13,279 bases of DNA, from positions 1 through 13,279 of the forward strand of contig URRG01000021.1 in NCBI GenBank assembly GCA_900550095.1. The letters run 5' to 3'. The stretch comes from an uncultured Oscillospiraceae bacterium (GTDB lineage: Bacteria; Bacillota; Clostridia; Oscillospirales; Acutalibacteraceae). Each line of letters opens with the position of its first letter. The stretch's first letter is position 1. Of this stretch, positions 1 through 7,506 are shown piece by piece. Position numbers and translations under genes: made by a program. Below the pieces are notes generated by a model. That model did not search any database, was not told the DNA's origin, and saw only the letters and a list, made by a program, of their open reading frames with translations.

Positions 1-521
1 GGGTTGTGGGAATAGGAGCCCCAATCCACCTTCCAATATTCTATACCAGCTTCCCTGCACCAGAGGATCCGGTCAGTCCAATAGGCCTCCATACGGGGGC
101 CTTTTTCGATCTGTTCTGCGGCTTGGGCGGGAATCCAAAGCCCCAGGCCGCGCCAGCCGGATTCTTTTACGAAGGTATTGAGCTTTTTCAGCCGTTGGGC
201 CGGCGTACCGGTAAAGGACGGGAAGCGTTTCTCATCCAGCTCCAGGGTGCCGAAACGATCCCTGTGCATGTCGGGGTGGATCCCATAGGGTACGTCCCAT
301 CCGTCGTCCAGCATCAGGTATAGATCCCCGCGGATCTTGGGGAACTGCAGCAGCCAGCGGCGCAGGTTTTTTTCATTCATTTCCTCCCGGGCAAACCGGG
401 AACCTACTCCGCCCAGATAGTTCCGATAGTCGGGATGTTCATCCTCGCGTCCAAAATTTTGTGTGCTCCAGGTGCACCAATAGTTAGGGGTGAGTCCGGG
501 AGCGGAAGGGATCAAATTCAT
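1..521 (-). CDS. Glycoside hydrolase, alpha-galactosidase-like (clan GH-D type), 5' part only
   Basis: The first 173 codons are open from an ATG at 521 to the window edge, so the 3' part is missing. The residues LDDGWD (71-76) and YWKVDWG (162-168) resemble the beta-strand motifs of clan GH-D enzymes (GH27/GH36 alpha-galactosidases and relatives), in which an Asp of a K-x-D motif is the nucleophile. D166 is the candidate here. The acid/base residue would lie beyond the window. No signal peptide is visible, so a cytoplasmic enzyme acting on imported oligosaccharides is likely. The start at 521 is chosen because GAGG lies 8 bases upstream. An in-frame ATG at 557 falls on the -10 box of the likely promoter and lacks a Shine-Dalgarno. 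The gene diverges from a sugar ABC transporter, which supports a role in glycan use. Substrate and exact GH family cannot be fixed from this fragment. Confidence 0.75.
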   Translation of the reverse strand, partial: MNLIPSAPGLTPNYWCTWSTQNFGREDEHPDYRNYLGGVGSRFAREEMNEKNLRRWLLQFPKIRGDLYLMLDDGWDVPYGIHPDMHRDRFGTLELDEKRFPSFTGTPAQRLKKLNTFVKESGWRGLGLWIPAQAAEQIEKGPRMEAYWTDRILWCREAGIEYWKVDWGSYSHN

Positions 522-555
522 GGCAGGCGCCTCGCTTTCTGAATTTTGTGCCTTC

Positions 556-584
556 ATTGTATGGTCGAAGCCCAGAAAAAACAA
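556..584 (-). promoter_or_regulatory. Promoter of the glycoside hydrolase gene
   Basis: Reading leftward, TTGTTT (584-579) and TACAAT (561-556) are separated by 17 bases. Transcription would start near 549, giving a leader of about 27 bases before the ATG at 521. Confidence 0.55.
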
Positions 585-612
585 GGTTCAGAAAGTTCCG
601 CCGGACATTTTG

Positions 613-626
613 TGAAAACGTTCTTT
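613..626 (+). promoter_or_regulatory. Possible cre-like site (catabolite repression)
   Basis: TGAAAACGTTCTTT matches the first 12 positions of the CcpA consensus TGWAANCGNTNWCA and fails at the last two. It lies between the two divergent promoters, 29 bases upstream of the hydrolase -35 box, where a repressor or activator could affect both. It is a sequence match only. Confidence 0.3.
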
Positions 627-743
627 TTTTCATACCGCTGAAAACCGCCTGCCTTCCCTATGAAAATGAAGGCATTTTTTTCGGAAGCACTCTTTTTTTC
701 AGGCAGAATGGGAAGGCTTTTCCGGCCCGGAATTTTCTGGTTC

Positions 744-773
744 TTGTTTTTATTGAGACGGCACAGGTATAAT
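744..773 (+). promoter_or_regulatory. Promoter of the sugar ABC transporter operon
   Basis: TTGTTT (744-749) and a perfect TATAAT (768-773) are separated by 18 bases. The start would be near 780, with a leader of about 57 bases to the TTG start at 837. T-runs at 624-630, 675-681 and 693-699 lie upstream and may bend the DNA. Confidence 0.6.
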
Positions 774-836
774 GGCATCGAAAAATAAACACGCCCGGCC
801 TTCAAAAGGCTTCGGCGAATAAGGGAGGAAGCCGTT

Positions 837-1763
837 TTGAAAGTGAAACAAAGGGGCCGGACAAGCCGTTCCAGGCGTATTGAGACGTTTCAGGTATACA
901 GCCTGATGCTTCCGGTGTTCATCTTGATTTTTATCTTCTCTTACATCCCCCTTTACGGTATCGTGATCGCCTTTCAGGATTACGTGCCGGGCGCTCCCTT
1001 TTTGGGAGAAGGGGTAAAATGGGTGGGATGGGAACACTTTGTTGATTTTATCCAGGGAGAATACTTCGGGAGGCTGATCCGTAACACCCTGGTGCTCAGC
1101 GGGCTGAATCTGCTCTTTGGTTTCACCGCTCCCATTCTCTTTGCCCTTCTTATGGATCAGATCGGGGTCCTGCGTTTTAAGAAGCTGGTGCAGACCGCCA
1201 GCTATATGCCTTATTTTATCTCAACGGTGGTGGTGGCCGGTATGGTCATCTCCTTTATCGACACACAGGGCATCGTTACCAATTTCCTCACGCTGTTTGG
1301 TCTTGACCGCCAGAATTACCGCATCAATCCTGACGCTTTTCCGGCAATCTATACTATTACCAATGTATGGAAGGGATTTGGTTTCGGCAGCATCCTCTAT
1401 TTTTCCACCATCTCCTCTATTGATCCGGGTCTTTATGAAAGCGCCAAGCTGGACGGCGCCAACAGGTTCCAGCAGGTGCTGCATATCACTCTGCCGGGTA
1501 TCAAGCATGTGATCGCTATTAATCTGATCATGGCCATCGGAGGCATCCTGAATACCAACAGCGATTTGATCCTGCTCCTCTATACAGAAGCGACATACAA
1601 TGTGGCCGATGTGATCGGCACCTATACCTACCGCCTGGGTATTGTGGGCGGGCAGTACAGCTATACTACCGCGGCAGGATTGTTTATGTCTGTGATTGGA
1701 TTTATCCTGACCTATACGGCCAACAAGGTAAGCAACCGCCTGACAGGCATGGGACTTTGGTGA
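837..1763 (+). CDS. Carbohydrate ABC transporter permease, LplB-like
   Basis: This 308-residue integral membrane protein is one of two permeases of a sugar importer. The N-terminus is basic (residues 1-15), the first membrane segment spans about 20-42, and further hydrophobic segments give the usual six-helix layout. The cytoplasmic EAA loop that docks the ATPase is seen as ESAKLDGANRFQQVLHITLP (from residue 201). The LplB/YtcP group usually imports oligosaccharides. The start codon is TTG: AGGGAGG at 822-828 sits 8 bases before it, and no ATG fits. It is the first gene of an operon with a second permease and a binding protein. As often in this family, no ATPase gene is present; a shared MsmK-like ATPase elsewhere probably powers it (inference). 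Confidence 0.9.
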   Translation: MKVKQRGRTSRSRRIETFQVYSLMLPVFILIFIFSYIPLYGIVIAFQDYVPGAPFLGEGVKWVGWEHFVDFIQGEYFGRLIRNTLVLSGLNLLFGFTAPILFALLMDQIGVLRFKKLVQTASYMPYFISTVVVAGMVISFIDTQGIVTNFLTLFGLDRQNYRINPDAFPAIYTITNVWKGFGFGSILYFSTISSIDPGLYESAKLDGANRFQQVLHITLPGIKHVIAINLIMAIGGILNTNSDLILLLYTEATYNVADVIGTYTYRLGIVGGQYSYTTAAGLFMSVIGFILTYTANKVSNRLTGMGLW

Positions 1764-1773
1764 GGTGAGAAGC

Positions 1774-2679
1774 ATGAAAAAACGAAATCCCAATAAAATC
1801 CGGGAAAATGGGCGGATTTCCACCATAGTGCTGTATGTTGTCGCCGTTCTGGTGCTGCTCGTCACCATCTATCCCATGTATTACGTGCTGATCCTTTCCT
1901 TGAGCGAGCCCAGCGCCGCGGCTACCATGAAGGTCTATACACTGCCTAAGGGGTTTAGCTTGGCGGCCTATGAGACGCTGGTTACAGACAGCGAGATGTG
2001 GAGGGCTTATCTCAACACGATCCTCTATGTGGTGCCCACCACTTTTCTGATGCTGGTTACATGTGTGCTGGCGGCTTTCCCGCTGACCTATAAGAATCTG
2101 CGGGGACGGAAATATATCAATATGTACCTGCTGATCCCCATGTATTTTTCCGGCGGCATGATTCCTACTTTTCTGCTGATCACCAAGCTGGGGCTTTACG
2201 ACAGCCCATGGTCCCAGATTCTGCCTGCGTGCTATTCCATTTGGAATATCATTCTGGTGAAATCCTTTTTCGGCACGATCCCGGAGACGCTGCGGGAGGC
2301 GGCCAAGATCGACGGAGCCAATGTATATCAGGTCCTTTTGAAGGTATATCTTCCGCTTTCCTCCCCCATTTTGGCGGTTATATCCGTATATACGATCGTG
2401 GGCGTATGGAACAGTTGGTTCAACGCTCTGGTTTATCTGCCTCACACGGAGTGGCAGCCTTTACAGCTGTATCTGCGGCGGGTGCTGGTGGAAAGCACCC
2501 AGACCCTCACATCTACGCTGGATCCCGATACGGCCAAGGAGATGGCTCTGCGAAACCTTTCCAATGCCCAGTTGAAATACGGCATGATCATCTTTACCAC
2601 ATTCCCCATGCTGGTAGTGTATCCCTTCTTCCAGAAATATTTTGTCAAGGGCATCATGCTGGGATCTTTGAAAGAGTGA
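1774..2679 (+). CDS. Carbohydrate ABC transporter permease, LplC/YtcP-like
   Basis: This is the second permease of the importer, 301 residues, with a first membrane segment at about 12-38 and several later ones. The EAA loop is REAAKIDGANVYQVLLKVYL (from about residue 174). The C-terminus ends in VKGIMLGSLKE, of the type common in this family. The start is the ATG at 1774, because GAGGTG (1762-1767) lies 6 bases upstream. A GTG at 1765 is in frame but sits inside that Shine-Dalgarno. Only 10 bases separate it from the stop codon of the first permease, so the two are translated together. It should form a heterodimeric pore with the upstream protein. Confidence 0.9.
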   Translation: MKKRNPNKIRENGRISTIVLYVVAVLVLLVTIYPMYYVLILSLSEPSAAATMKVYTLPKGFSLAAYETLVTDSEMWRAYLNTILYVVPTTFLMLVTCVLAAFPLTYKNLRGRKYINMYLLIPMYFSGGMIPTFLLITKLGLYDSPWSQILPACYSIWNIILVKSFFGTIPETLREAAKIDGANVYQVLLKVYLPLSSPILAVISVYTIVGVWNSWFNALVYLPHTEWQPLQLYLRRVLVESTQTLTSTLDPDTAKEMALRNLSNAQLKYGMIIFTTFPMLVVYPFFQKYFVKGIMLGSLKE

Positions 2680-2698
2680 CAGCGGTCAAAACAGCCGT

Positions 2699-2716
2699 AT
2701 GGGATGAGAATCCCAT
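2699..2716 (+). promoter_or_regulatory. Intercistronic hairpin with GNRA-type loop
   Basis: ATGGGAT and ATCCCAT form a perfect 7-bp stem closed by a GAGA tetraloop between the second permease and the binding-protein gene. There is no T-run, so it is not a terminator. Such hairpins often protect or process the mRNA so that the binding protein is made in excess of the permeases (inference). Confidence 0.4.
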
Positions 2717-2745
2717 TATATATAAAAAAATTGGGAGGTAATAGT

Positions 2746-4470
2746 ATGAAAACGACCATGCGAAAATCGGCGGCCCTGCTAATATCTGCGGCCTTGCTGA
2801 CCGGCGCTTTTGCCGGCTGCTCCAGCAGCGAAACCGCAAGTTCCGGCGCGGCCTCCGGAACGGATTCTGCCGCTGCGGATGAAGTGACCACCCTGAAGAT
2901 CATGGGCATTGACAAGACCCGCACTGTGGACAGTGGGGAGGTTTCCCTTTCCGACTGGGCGGCAGGAGGCAGTACTATTTGGGATACCTTTGTAGCAGAG
3001 CTGAAGGAGCGCGGCATAGCTCTGGAACTGGATTTGATTCCGGAAGACCAGTATCAGACCGTATGCCAGACCCAGCTGACCGCAGGCATCGACGCCGATA
3101 TCATCAACCTCACCCCCTTGGACGATCAGACGCGTCTGAACCTGATAGGGCAGAATAAGCTTGTTTCCATCAATGAGATCGTTGACAATCACTCTGAGGG
3201 CCCCGCCAAGGAATACTACACCAGCGGCAACGGCGCCCAGATGATGCAGAAATTGGCCTTGGAAGACGGGAATACCTATTGGCTGACCGATATCACCATC
3301 GCCATGAACGAAGATGATGAAGTAGGGCAGGGAGCGCCTATGGCCTTTATGATCCGCAAGGATTGGCTGGACGCTTTGAATCTGCCCGCCCCAACTACCA
3401 CGGATGAACTGTATGAGACTATGAAGGCGTTCCAAGAGAACGATGTAAACAAGAGCGGCGAAGCGGATGAGGTCCTCAGCATCTCGCTGAGCGATTTTTC
3501 CAGCGGTTTGCCCTGTTTTTACGGCATTGGCCGGACCCTTGCAGGGGAAATGACCTATGTGAACGCTGAGACCGGCACTGTGGAATCTCCCTGGTATCAT
3601 GAAAACATCATACCATACATTGAATTTGTCAAATCCTTGGTAGAGGCCGGGTTCGTGGATACCAGCGACCAGCTGGATGAAAAGAAGGCGGAAAACAAAA
3701 TCGCCGGACTGTTCGACTGGGCGGGCGAGACCTGGCAGGAGGTGGGAATTACGGTTCCCGAAGACGCTGAGGCCGCTTATTATATGCCGGTAGTGCTGAA
3801 AGCCAGCAACTCCAACGACGGCACGGACCCCTATCTGCCCTGGCAGCAGGGATATCAGCTGGGCGGCAACAAGTATGCTGTCACAAGCGCATGCGAGGAT
3901 CTGGACGCCGCAGGACGGCTGCTGGACTTCTTGGTCAGCGACGATTACCGTATCCTCACCGAGTTCGGCGTAGAGGACTATTCTTACACGGTCAATGATG
4001 ACGGTTCGTTGGCTGCCATTCAAAGCTCTGAGCAGTCTGACATCCAAGTGATGTATGACAGCTGCGCGCTGTGGACGAATGCTTCTATCCTTCCCCGTTT
4101 TGAGCTGAAGACGGCGCAGGATTGGCAGAACGAGATGCAGGCGAATATGGATGCCGGCAAGAGCATGGGATATCCTGAGACCGGCTTCCAGGAAAAAATG
4201 GATTATTGTGTGGAGTATGAAGATTACGAGCATAAATTCCCTCATGAGTCCAATCCGGAGCTGGCACCTGCCACTGCGGATGAACTGGAGATCATCTCTT
4301 CTATCACCAACGACCTGACGACCTATTCTGAAGAACTTTTGACCAAGCTGGTCCTTGGTCAGCAGAGTATGGATGACTGGGATACCTATATGGCCGATCT
4401 GGAGCGTCTGGGGCTCGATCAGCTTATCGAGGTGAATCAGGCCCGGTATGACCGCGCGCAGGGAAAATAG
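2746..4470 (+). CDS. Extracellular solute-binding lipoprotein (LplA-like) of a carbohydrate ABC transporter
   Basis: This 574-residue substrate-binding protein captures the sugar outside the membrane and delivers it to the permease pair. It has a basic N-terminus, a hydrophobic segment (9-23) and a lipobox ending AFAGC, so Cys25 should be lipidated. A Ser/Ala/Gly-rich linker follows (26-45). At 233-242 the acidic stretch DVNKSGEADE looks like an EF-hand-type calcium loop, a feature of many clostridial family 1 binding proteins. At nearly 550 mature residues it fits the long LplA type used for oligosaccharides. The start is the ATG at 2746 with GGGAGG 7 bases upstream; an upstream in-frame ATG at 2704 lies in the intercistronic hairpin and has no ribosome site. 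It is the last gene of the operon, followed by a terminator. Confidence 0.9.
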   Translation: MKTTMRKSAALLISAALLTGAFAGCSSSETASSGAASGTDSAAADEVTTLKIMGIDKTRTVDSGEVSLSDWAAGGSTIWDTFVAELKERGIALELDLIPEDQYQTVCQTQLTAGIDADIINLTPLDDQTRLNLIGQNKLVSINEIVDNHSEGPAKEYYTSGNGAQMMQKLALEDGNTYWLTDITIAMNEDDEVGQGAPMAFMIRKDWLDALNLPAPTTTDELYETMKAFQENDVNKSGEADEVLSISLSDFSSGLPCFYGIGRTLAGEMTYVNAETGTVESPWYHENIIPYIEFVKSLVEAGFVDTSDQLDEKKAENKIAGLFDWAGETWQEVGITVPEDAEAAYYMPVVLKASNSNDGTDPYLPWQQGYQLGGNKYAVTSACEDLDAAGRLLDFLVSDDYRILTEFGVEDYSYTVNDDGSLAAIQSSEQSDIQVMYDSCALWTNASILPRFELKTAQDWQNEMQANMDAGKSMGYPETGFQEKMDYCVEYEDYEHKFPHESNPELAPATADELEIISSITNDLTTYSEELLTKLVLGQQSMDDWDTYMADLERLGLDQLIEVNQARYDRAQGK

Positions 4471-4520
4471 GCATGGATCAAGACGTTTGGAACACTTCTT
4501 TCTGAGTGCTCTTAACAAAG

Positions 4521-4552
4521 AAAAAAGCGTGGTGGCTGCACCACGCTTTTTT
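4521..4552 (+). terminator. Rho-independent terminator after the transporter operon
   Basis: GCGTGGTG (4527-4534) pairs perfectly with CACCACGC (4539-4546) around a GCTG loop. It is flanked by six A and six T, which extend the stem to 14 bp and give the T-run. Only genes on the plus strand flank it. Confidence 0.9.
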
Positions 4553-4576
4553 CATGTCTAACTTGCATATAATTGT

Positions 4577-4605
4577 TTGATTTATTACAATATTGATTGT
4601 ATAAT
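4577..4605 (+). promoter_or_regulatory. Promoter of the AraC-type regulator, with overlapping dyad
   Basis: TTGATT (4577-4582) and TATAAT (4600-4605) are 17 bases apart. A perfect dyad, ATTGTAT-A-ATACAAT (4596-4610), covers the -10 box, so a protein bound there would block transcription. Further ATTGT and ACAAT half-sites lie at 4572-4576 and 4587-4591. Confidence 0.6.
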
Positions 4606-4693
4606 ACAATATATAAACAGCGCTTGTATACATTTTGAGTACCTTGCCTTTACTGCGTATATGTGGGAAGAGGTGGGATGATGGGGGGATCTC

Positions 4694-6805
4694 ATGACAA
4701 AATATTTTCAAAAGCCCTTTTTTCGAAAGCTCTTTTTTTCATATACCGCCGTATTGTTAATATGTTCCCTTATTTTTTCCTCCATTTTGTTCCAGCAAAT
4801 TTATCAGCAGGACCGGAGCGCTCAAGAACAGCAGTGCCGGAGCGACGCCCGTGTTTTATTGCAGACGGTGGACGATAAATTTACAGAGATCGAGAGTATC
4901 GGCACACAGCTCATTTCAGCCCGCTGGTTCCAAAAGGTGCGCTCTCAGTCGAAAATCCTCAATTCCTCCATCACCGTGCTGGAGCGTCGGGACATTTGCC
5001 AGGAGATGCAGACGTATTACACTATTTTAGAGATAGCCGGCAGCATCGCCCTGCTTCTCCCGGAAAAAGAAGAGGCTGTGGACCGTGTTTCCTTTTGGGA
5101 AGAGGAACGGTATTTTTCCTCTATTGGCTTGGATGAAAATGTAATGGATCAAGAAATCAAGGATGCCCTGGCAGAGAGCTATAAAGCCATGCTGCTGATT
5201 CCTGGAGAGGGCCGGGATTTTTATGTGTTCAAACAGCTCAATTATGATGCCGATCTGGATTCTGTGCTGTTTTGCCTGATTGACGGCGCATGGTTCCAAC
5301 AGTTTTTGTCGCGCCGTTTTACGGATTCTCTGGGATCGTTTGAAATCGTTTCCGATGGAGAGGTGATTTTCTCCATGACCCAGGATATAGGGAACGAGAA
5401 TCAATGGCAGCATTTTGAGATGGAATCGGATTTGTACAGGTGGACGTATTCCATCGCGATCCAGCCGCCCCAGACAGTTTCCGCAGGGCACAGCCTGATG
5501 ATCGCCTCTCTGCTCCTGCTGGTTCTTCTGGCAGGAGGAGGACTGGCTTTGTTTCTGGCCCGGGTCAGCTATGCGCCGTTGTTTCAGCTTATGCAGCGGT
5601 TGAACCTGATCGAAAATCAGGAAAATGGGCAGGAGTTTCAAGCTCTGGAACATGTATTCCAGGATTTAGGCAAGCAAAACCGGGATTTGGAGCAGATCTC
5701 CGCCCAGTATTACAATACTATGCGCACCAACCTGATCTCTTCCCTGCTGGCGGGCGCTTTTCCTGAAGAAAGCATTGCCCGGCAGCTGCCGGTATTCGGG
5801 CTGGATTTTCGGGAGGAGATGGAGTATCTGGTGGGTGTTTTGGAATATGCGGATACTGCCGGTCCTGAGCAAAAAGCTGTAGATTACATGCAGATCAATG
5901 CCTTTTGCCAGGAAAAGCAGATTTCTGTTCAGTGGACGGAATCCGTAGAACAGCAGCTGGTGGGGATCTTTTCCTCAGAAAAGGACAGCGGAGAATTGTT
6001 TGAGGGGGCAAACCTGGTCCGGGATTATTGCGTCTCTCATTTCGGCCAGGATGTGGGATTCACCTGCGGCCTGCCTCAGAAAGGGCTCAGCGGTATAGGG
6101 AAGTCCTACCAGGAGGCCAGATCACAAACTTGGGAAAGCAAGGCGGAGATTTCCTATTACTATCCCTTGGAGCTGGAGCTTCAGCTGATCAATCAGATGA
6201 AGCTGGGGAATCAGACGGAGGCTCGGAAAATCTTGGAAGAGCTTAGGGAGGAAAATTTGGGGCTCTCCCTGAGCGGGGATGACGGCAATCGGGCGGCCGT
6301 TTTGGTCTTGGAGACATTGCTTCGGATCGCTTCCGACATGAAATTGGAGATGCCCAATATCCGGGAAGAGTTCAATCAGATCCTCGCCTCCGAGGATTGC
6401 GGCTGGGCGTGGGATTATTTGGCCGGTACCGTGGGGCTGATCTGCAGGGAGCTGCAGCGTCAGGACGAGGTTTCCTCCCAGAAGATAGGGCCGCAGCTTA
6501 TTGCCTATGTCAAAGAACATTACTGCGACTCCAGCCTTTCCCAGCAACAGCTTTCCAGTTTGTTTCATATTTCCCGTTCTATGGTATCCAAAGTATTTAA
6601 AAATACAGCCAAGGTCAATTTCATCGATTATCTGCATCTTCTTCGGGTACAAAAAGCTAAGGAATATTTTGATGCCGGAGAAAAAGATGTATTGGCTGTG
6701 GCAAAAAAGACCGGGTATGAAAACGAGACCACCTTCAAACGGGCATTCTTACGGATAGAATCCACTACGCCTAGAAAATACGTGCGGCAGGCGGGAAAGC
6801 GGTAG
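4694..6805 (+). CDS. Transmembrane AraC-family transcriptional regulator (YesS/YtdP-like)
   Basis: This 703-residue one-component regulator joins an outside sensor to a DNA-binding domain. Residues 13-33 form a first membrane segment, about 34-265 would lie outside the cell, 267-291 form a second segment, and the rest is cytoplasmic. Residues about 602-700 are a double helix-turn-helix AraC domain, with SLSQQQLSSLFHISRSMVSK as the first helix-turn-helix and the typical GYENETTFKRAF in the second. Regulators of this design control nearby glycan-uptake operons in Bacillus and Clostridia. The position just downstream of a sugar importer supports that role here. The start has a G-run (4683-4688) 5 bases upstream. 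It has its own promoter after a strong terminator. No histidine kinase or receiver domain is visible, so it is not a two-component system. The ligand is unknown. Confidence 0.88.
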   Translation: MTKYFQKPFFRKLFFSYTAVLLICSLIFSSILFQQIYQQDRSAQEQQCRSDARVLLQTVDDKFTEIESIGTQLISARWFQKVRSQSKILNSSITVLERRDICQEMQTYYTILEIAGSIALLLPEKEEAVDRVSFWEEERYFSSIGLDENVMDQEIKDALAESYKAMLLIPGEGRDFYVFKQLNYDADLDSVLFCLIDGAWFQQFLSRRFTDSLGSFEIVSDGEVIFSMTQDIGNENQWQHFEMESDLYRWTYSIAIQPPQTVSAGHSLMIASLLLLVLLAGGGLALFLARVSYAPLFQLMQRLNLIENQENGQEFQALEHVFQDLGKQNRDLEQISAQYYNTMRTNLISSLLAGAFPEESIARQLPVFGLDFREEMEYLVGVLEYADTAGPEQKAVDYMQINAFCQEKQISVQWTESVEQQLVGIFSSEKDSGELFEGANLVRDYCVSHFGQDVGFTCGLPQKGLSGIGKSYQEARSQTWESKAEISYYYPLELELQLINQMKLGNQTEARKILEELREENLGLSLSGDDGNRAAVLVLETLLRIASDMKLEMPNIREEFNQILASEDCGWAWDYLAGTVGLICRELQRQDEVSSQKIGPQLIAYVKEHYCDSSLSQQQLSSLFHISRSMVSKVFKNTAKVNFIDYLHLLRVQKAKEYFDAGEKDVLAVAKKTGYENETTFKRAFLRIESTTPRKYVRQAGKR

Positions 6806-6929
6806 GCTGCTTGCCGGGGATTGTTCCGGAGGTTTGGAATTAGCTGAGATCAAAACTAAAAATCTGCAGGGGGACCGCCCGTGTGGCCGGTACAACCATA
6901 TGTTCCCACGAGTTCTGACAAACAGAGGC

Positions 6930-6967
6930 AAAAAGAAAAGGCAACCTGAAAGCTGCCTTTTCTTTTT
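6930..6967 (+). terminator. Rho-independent terminator after the AraC-type regulator
   Basis: AAAAAGAAAAGGCA (6930-6943) pairs over 14 bases with TGCCTTTTCTTTTT (6954-6967) around a 10-base loop. The 3' arm is itself T-rich. It lies about 125 bases after the stop codon; bases 6806-6929 show no gene. Confidence 0.75.
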
Positions 6968-7026
6968 ATGTGGACGGCATAGAAATACTGCAATCTGCAA
7001 ACATACAGTCATATAATACTGGAAAG

Positions 7027-7156
7027 TGGTCACAACCAGAAAGGAACCGCGGTGTCGAACCGCTCCCGAAAAACTATGGAACATAGAGATTTTTGCTGTC
7101 CTCCACACGAACCGAAACATGAAAAACTTCCGAAGCTATATGGCTTCGGGAGTTTT
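7027..7156 (+). ncRNA. Candidate structured RNA or orphan attenuator leader
   Basis: Three small hairpins follow each other: TGGT/ACCA (7027-7038), GCGGT/ACCGC (7049-7063) and CTATG/CATAG (7074-7086). A terminator-like hairpin, CTTCCGAAGC/GCTTCGGGAG (7127-7152), comes next with a T-rich tail. CTCCCGAA at 7063-7070 is exactly complementary to TTCGGGAG at 7145-7152, the 3' arm of the terminator, so two exclusive folds are possible. A TATAAT at 7012-7017 could be a -10 box, but no good -35 box is seen. No gene follows on this strand before the transposase, so it may be a leader that lost its gene, or a small RNA. No known RNA family was recognised. Confidence 0.4.
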
Positions 7157-7160
7157 GTTT
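7122..7160 (+). terminator. Rho-independent terminator in the accessory block
   Basis: A 10-bp stem (7127-7136 with 7143-7152, one G-U pair), a TATATG loop and the tail TTTTGTTTTC. It ends the candidate structured RNA. Confidence 0.6.
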
Positions 7161-7414
7161 TCTCTCAAAAAAAAGATACTTGCTATAAGCGCAAGTGGCA
7201 AGACAAAAGAAAAAGCCGAGCCTGTAAGGAAGTCTCAAAATGAATCCCCCGGATTTTTCATGCAAGAGTGGAATCTCTGTAACCCGAAAAAGGTTGGTAG
7301 CAAGCTGGAGCGTGGCGAGCACGCTTGCAAGCGTGCAGCGAAGGCGCAGCGTGACCTTTTTTGGCAAAGGAGGAGCAAGGAAGCGGACGGATGGCTTGTT
7401 TTTCTGTCGCAGAC
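7161..7414. other. Non-coding stretch with nested dyads, probable mobile-element remnant
   Basis: No convincing gene is visible; open frames here run through hairpins and lack ribosome sites. The stretch holds a 6-bp dyad ACTTGC/GCAAGT (7178-7183 and 7191-7196). It also holds an 18-bp perfect palindrome GCACGCTTGCAAGCGTGC (7319-7336), framed by AAAAAGGT (7287-7294) and ACCTTTTT (7354-7361). Such dyad-rich DNA next to accessory genes is typical of origins or mobilisation regions of integrative elements, but no relaxase or integrase is present, so the identity is inference. Confidence 0.35.
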
Positions 7415-7453
7415 AAAAAATAAGTCGGAGCAAAGCAAACTTTGCTCCGACTT
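7415..7453 (-). terminator. Rho-independent terminator of the unknown membrane-protein gene
   Basis: AAGTCGGAGCAAAG (7422-7435) and CTTTGCTCCGACTT (7440-7453) form a perfect 14-bp stem with a CAAA loop. A run of six A at 7415-7420 becomes the T-run only when read leftward, so it serves the minus-strand gene ending at 7507. Confidence 0.85.
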
Positions 7454-7506
7454 GGGAAGCCTTGACAAAAAAGATACCCAGCATTATATGAGTTGAAATA
7501 TTCATT

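Noticed and set aside
753..758. TTGAGA as the -35 box of the transporter promoter
   Set aside because: It lies only 9 bases from TATAAT; TTGTTT at 744-749 has proper spacing.
7055..7062. TCGAACCG shared with the T arm of tRNA-Leu as an att duplication
   Set aside because: Only eight bases match and they are the common T-loop sequence; the flanks do not agree.
7026..7496. Open frames of about 155 codons on both strands
   Set aside because: They run through two terminator hairpins and an 18-base palindrome, lack ribosome sites at their starts, and show no recognisable protein features.
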